NCBI RefSeq assembly: GCF_019649055.1
Contig: NW_026570222.1
Location: 868,001 to 932,000 of the forward strand
DNA: 64,000 bases
Source: Paramacrobiotus metropolitanus
Lineage: Eukaryota; Tardigrada; Eutardigrada; Parachela; Macrobiotidae
Reading direction: 5' to 3'
Part shown: positions 59,617 through 64,000 of the stretch, piece by piece
Position numbering within the stretch: the stretch's first letter is position 1
Layout of the letters: every line of letters starts with the position of its first letter
Program-made: the position numbers and the translations under genes
The notes under the pieces: generated by a model
Seen by the model: the letters and a program-made list of their open reading frames with translations, nothing else
What the model was told of the DNA's origin: nothing
The model's database searches: none

Positions 59617-61028
59617 ATGCCTCCCCAGACGAAGAAGCGTCGAGGGGGTCGGGAAGTGGACATCTTTCTTAGTGTTGCCTCGAAGAAATGCGTGGAACAG
59701 CTCGACGCTGTGCTGAAGAGGGTCTTTTGCCGTGGTTCCCGAGAATCAGTGATCCTTTGTGGACCTTCTGGTTGCGGAAAATCCACAGTTTTAGAGCAGG
59801 CTCTCCAAATATACCGAGATGACAGTGATTTGTGGAATACCTTCCACCATATCAGACTGGATGGCTGGACCCAAGCTGGCGACTCACGGACATGCGTGGA
59901 TGAAATCCTGCTGCAGGTTGGTGCTGGCAGACAGAAGAACGATGGCGGAATTACTGGTTCTTTGGCCGAAAAATTGCTGGAAATGGGGCGCATTTTGACT
60001 GACGTTTCCCAAAAGGAGAACAAATCTGGTTTTCTTATTATTATTGATCAGTTGGAAGGGCTGGCGGAGCAGAAGACCCAGTTAATTCTGTACACTCTTC
60101 TGGATCTTGTGTTTACGAGTACGCTTGCTGTTTGTGTGATTGGAATGACGACCGTCCTTGATGTTATGGAACGAATGGAAAAGCGCGTTAGATCAAGATT
60201 TTCCAACCGTATCATTAATGTCGGCGCGGAAATATTTGCTGGCTTCGATGAATTTTGTCATGCCTTTGTTTTTCGGGCGTCCTGTTTGATAGACGAACTT
60301 GCGGAAAGCGATGGTACGCAGAAGAAGAGCGATGGTACACAGAAGTTTAATTTTCCCTTGCCATGTTTGGCACGTGTTATGTGGTTTTATACCGGATATT
60401 TCTGGTTGCGTCAGTGGTTTGGGTGTTTGATAGCGCTAATTGGTAAACTTGTTGCGAAGTGAATCGTTTTATTTTCGTAGTTGCTGAAGCTCTGAAAGAG
60501 GGAACCGCTGTGCAGAGCTTAGAGAAAGCCTACGAAGAAAGAGGAGGATGGAATACCATTAATCAGTTGTCACTACTGGTGGCGTCTTTCTGTGAAAATT
60601 GTGGCTCCAGGTTCACTGCAAAACATATTGTCCAAGCAGTTAAAATGATCCTCGAAGATCGAACAGTGGATGTTATTAGAGATCTGCCACATCTCCATTT
60701 TGCTCTTCTGCTATGTTGCTTTCAGTTCACCAGAACACACCAGACAAGAAATTTTAATTACTGTTTGGTGGAAGAAATCTACAGCGAGGCTACAAAAATG
60801 CGGCTGAGGAATTTGAAGTTTGGCCAGCATTTACTGATGCAAGCATTCTCGGATTTGGTAGATTACGGACTTCTGAAGTTCGTCGATCGAGTGAAGGATG
60901 AGCCTTGGAAGTACCGATCGGTCACTTTAGGCATGGCACTGCAGCATATCCGTGGCGCTGTTGGTGAAATAGATATGACCAAAATGCCTACTGATTTGAG
61001 AGCATTTTGCAGTGAAGTCTTGCGGTAA
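59617..61028 (+). CDS. ORC4: Origin recognition complex subunit 4
   Basis: ORC4 is one of the AAA+ subunits of the origin recognition complex that marks replication origins. Two main exons (59617-60442 and 60481-61028) join in frame to about 457 residues, against 436 in human. Walker A is intact (CGPSGCGKSTV). The Walker B region reads FLIIIDQLEGL, so the usual DE pair is DQ. The arginine-finger region is conserved (MEKRVRSRFSNRII), which matters because ORC4 supplies this arginine to ORC1. The C-terminal half is the lid and winged helix, for example HLHFALLLCCFQFTRTHQTR and LMQAFSDLVDYGLLKFVDRV, ending LPTDLRAFC-like (MPTDLRAFC). A duplicated SDGTQKKSDGTQK sits where the human protein is shorter. 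A 39-base stretch (60376-60414) with GT/AG ends is in frame and could be read through. The start is the ATG before PPQTKKRRGG. Confidence 0.9.
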
Positions 61029-61435
61029 TGTATTTATTTTCGTACTTTTTATTTTCTTTTGTCCTTCCATTTTTGAATTTTGTTAATTTGCTTTCCTGTT
61101 AGCATTTACACGAGTATTGCGTATTCAGTTTAATTTCTTTGAAAACATTGACCATCGGCTACTTGACCAAAATTTTTGATTGTTTTTATCGGTTTTAGTG
61201 GTAAACCACATTAAAACTAAGTGTGTATTTGTCGTATACTACCGGATTTCATCTGTTCGGATGTTAGCACAAACAAGCTAAAATAGTTGTGAGTTTACTA
61301 CCATACGAGTATAATACGTACCACATGCATAATATTGTACATGCATAGTTATGTCATGAAAACCCGGGAAACGTCTATGGACGAGAATTATGTTACAGAA
61401 ATAAAATCTCAGACTTGCTTCAAGACTCATTTCAT
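61029..61435. other. Spacer between convergent ORC4 and the next gene
   Basis: AT-rich, no gene seen. AATAAA at about 61400 could serve ORC4. Confidence 0.45.
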
Positions 61436-63904
61436 TTAGAACATCTTTCGCGGGTACACACGAGAGACGGCGCCCCTCCGAAGCGGTTCGGTGTCTATAG
61501 TTTCCGCTGGCTTGTTATCTGCACGGCTCAAAGTGCGGACAGGAAAGGTTAAGTCCATCAGTGAAACCCGACTTTGCGCTTCTTCCCGCAACATTCGGTA
61601 TTCCGCGGCAATCCGGTCCGCTTCATCGTAATTAAAATTCAGCGAATGTCCTGGCGGGAGATAGCTTCCAGGATTGGTCGATGCTAAAACAGCGTAAAAA
61701 ATATTTTTGGGAGATATGTTTAATAAAGTATCTACCATGTATACCTAGATACCTCTGATTACACTCAAATTCAATTGACTTAAATGATTGTGTTTTACCT
61801 GGTTTCACTCCACCATACTCTTCCGCGTCGGTTAAACGCCCTTTCGGTTGTTTGAACGGGGTATTCAAATCAGAAAGCACATCATGCGAACCAATTCCTA
61901 GAAAACCAAATCTGTCTCAGCATGGGCGTTGAAGGACAGACAAGGACATGCTTGTCCGCAAGGCTTACACTTTATTAAGGTCGACAAATGGGTTTTAACA
62001 AAATTTAAAATTGTCTTGCCTTCGAACAGTTTTTACCCACCTGGTGCTGTTATCGGTCGAAATACCGGAGTCGGGTTAAAGTTAAAACCGATACTTGTGT
62101 CCAGTGTACCGAGTTTCGCAGTATCCGGCAAATTTACAGGGTGCATACTCGTGTGTGGGCGCTTTTTACGTGGAATATCAACATTATCTTGTCGACGAGC
62201 GACCTTCTGTTTCGATTCGCAGTGCTTCCCTTGGCTGTTTCTTCTATCTGCGTTGCGACTTTCAGGCAAAGGGATAATCTGCACTGGTCCTCGTATAAGT
62301 AGTGCAACTTCCCCCGTATCCAGCAAGACCCGCTCTGGCACTGGATTATATGAAATTGCGCACGTATTAAATAGTCAAATTTATAACCAACAGAGACTTT
62401 AGTTTCTGTTTTCAACCTGAAGTATTAACAATTAAGGAAGTACCTGCTGCTCCGGATGTTCTTAACGAAGCGGCGACGTGATCTCTCGCCGGTGTAACGT
62501 TTTGACCGGGTGAAGGAGCTACGTCCAGAGGAGAAACACCGCCGCTATCCGGTGCTGGAGTCGAAGCAAACTGAATCGCGACAGACCGGGCCAGACTTCC
62601 CGAGGAATTTCCCGATCGCGACTGCTCATAGTCCACTGTCTGAACAGCTTCATCCAGCGAAACATGATCCCGAGAAGAGCGGCGCGGCAATCGCAGTGAA
62701 CGGGCCAAAATCGGACTGGTCCCTCTGGTGACCAATTTATTTTGACTATGGCGACGCTCGGGACGATGTTTTGCCCTCCCCGCGGAAGAATGCCGGTTGG
62801 CTTGTGTTGACTGTTGACTGAGATGATCGGATGTGACACTCCGGTGGGAGTACACGTATTCTGTCGAATGCTGCGTATGGACGCGCTCTTTCGACTGGTC
62901 ACCGTCTGCCCGTTGCGTTTTCGGGGTAGCACCGCCCCGTGCTGGCTCTCTTTCGCTGACCCCTCCGTCACTCGTGGCGTCTGCTTCTAGCCAAGCCAAT
63001 TCATCCGATGGGTTGCTGAAGGAGACCAGCGTCGGCTCTCGCAGGTAACGTTGAACTGATTCCGGTAGTTTCGGAAAAGACGATGACTGGAAAAACGGAG
63101 CCGGTCGCGAAGAAGGGTGGGCTGCATCAAACAGACCCAAACTTGGTCAAAAATAACTTTTTTCCCAAACATTAACATGCTTCAGCAACGCTGCTAATGC
63201 GTAGACATTGCAAAAATATAATCATTCTGAACAACCGTTCATACACTACGTTCTACAAGACTACAAATAATGGTCACAAGAGCGCACACGAGAGGTCCAG
63301 CCACGTTTCAGTGCGCACAAGAATGGATTGCGAATGACAGACTATCAATAAACTCACGACGCAAAGTCTGATGATTGCGGCAAGGTTCACTGCGGTAATC
63401 GTAATTCGTAACTGGCAAATCGAAGAATACTTTCTGGCTTACCTTTCTTGCACAAGACATCTTCGGCTTTTTCTCGGTGCATTCGTTCAGACACCCGCAT
63501 ATTTCCGAAAATTGGTCCCAACTGTAAGGTAACAAAGCTTCCACAGTAATTTTGTAACGGATGCTACCGATGAGTAAGAACAGACGAGAAAACACCGACG
63601 AAACAAAGTGCAAGTGTACCCGTGTGGATTTCATTGGCAGCGAAACACGCACAGCCGCATCCTGCCGCTCAATGGCGTCTTGGGATTCTTCACGATGTCG
63701 CGATGTCTTCGCATCAGCATGTTGGTCAGCAGTTCGTGCACTTCGATGTTTACGCGGGCGAGATTTTAGTAACACACGATAACCCCGACGATTCGGCCGG
63801 CGCGACTGATGTGCGCTCGCCACGTTATCAAGCGGACGGTTGTCCGCTTCCTGATCACCGGAATTACGATGATCGGTTAGGAGACGGCCTTTCCGTTTAT
63901 CCAT
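61436..63904 (-). CDS. Unrecognised basic, Ser/Arg-rich multi-exon protein
   Basis: Five exons (63904 or higher to 63358, 63121-62444, 62340-62041, 61897-61799, 61683-61436) join in frame with matching phases to about 620 residues. The N-terminal part is strongly basic (MDKRKGRLLTDHRNS, RRPNRRGYRVLLKSRPRKHR). Next is a more globular stretch with MKSTRVHLHFVSSVFSRLFL, PYSWDQFSEICGCLNEC and KVFFDLPVTNYDY. A long Ser/Arg/Gln-rich, probably disordered middle follows. The C-terminal third has ordered-looking blocks: FNFNPTPVFRPITAPG, GSHDVLSDLNTPFKQP, TDAEEYGGVKP, SLNFNYDEADRIAAEYRMLR and SLMDLTFPVRTLSRADN. No signal peptide or known domain. The frame is open to the window edge, so the true start may lie outside. 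Composition suggests a nuclear, centrosomal or cytoskeletal protein, but that is only a guess. Confidence 0.65.
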
Positions 63905-64000
63905 CCAGACCAGAATATCAGCAATTAAAATTCCAAGCACGCATGAATGACATCGCCAATCAAATAACAATACAGTATAAAACAATGAAGTCAGATGCAA

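Noticed and set aside
60376-60414. A 39-base GT...AG segment in ORC4 as an intron
   Set aside because: It is shorter than the other introns in the window (about 60 or more) and is in frame, so I kept it as coding, with a caveat.

Overview
This is nuclear DNA of a compact-genome animal, almost certainly an invertebrate. Protein-coding genes on both strands are split by many short GT-AG introns (mostly about 60-200 bases, a few up to 0.7 kb), AT-rich spacers separate them, and nearly every gene has a clear metazoan counterpart. Density, intron style and gene content would suit a small ecdysozoan genome such as a tardigrade, but the phylum is an inference; no marker in the window settles it.

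Layout, left to right. 134-1509 (+): the 3' half of ARP3. 1914-4178 (-): CDC6. 4774-5539 (+): Mediator subunit MED11. 5960-16621 (-): the very long gene of the endosomal J-domain protein DNAJC13/RME-8. 17581-22964 (+): the meiotic mismatch-repair homologue MSH5. 23489-23973 (-): kish/TMEM167. 24605-26709 (+): an RNase PH-type exosome subunit whose 5' end is unresolved. 27097-28038 (+): an intronless harmonin-like scaffold with two PDZ domains. 28384-29750 (-): an NKAPD1 (C11orf57) homologue. 30206-31020 (-): two weak ORFs. 33024-36900 (+): a ZC3H4/ZC3H6-type CCCH zinc-finger protein. 37661-38857 (-): a Ly6/uPAR GPI-anchored protein. 42009-45228 (+): a tetraspanin. 46460-50126 (-): SNRNP70 (U1-70K). 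51636-52267 (-): ribosomal protein RPL38. 53058-53833 (+): GOLT1. 59617-61028 (+): ORC4. 61436-63904 (-): an unrecognised basic, serine/arginine-rich protein.

The one clearly accessory region is 54.6-59.4 kb. It is a degenerate foldback element, a nearly 5-kb imperfect palindrome. Its left arm carries a 2.3-kb insertion holding a 51-bp coding-like minisatellite and a MITE-like palindrome bounded by TTAA. Its right end lies only about 190 bases from the ORC4 start codon.

Functionally the window is housekeeping: DNA replication licensing (CDC6, ORC4), transcription and RNA processing (MED11, SNRNP70, exosome subunit, ZC3H4-like), translation (RPL38), actin (ARP3), and membrane traffic (DNAJC13, kish, GOLT1), plus cell-surface proteins and one meiotic gene. 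There are no operons. Neighbours are convergent, divergent or independent, with divergent pairs sharing spacers of 0.6-3 kb.
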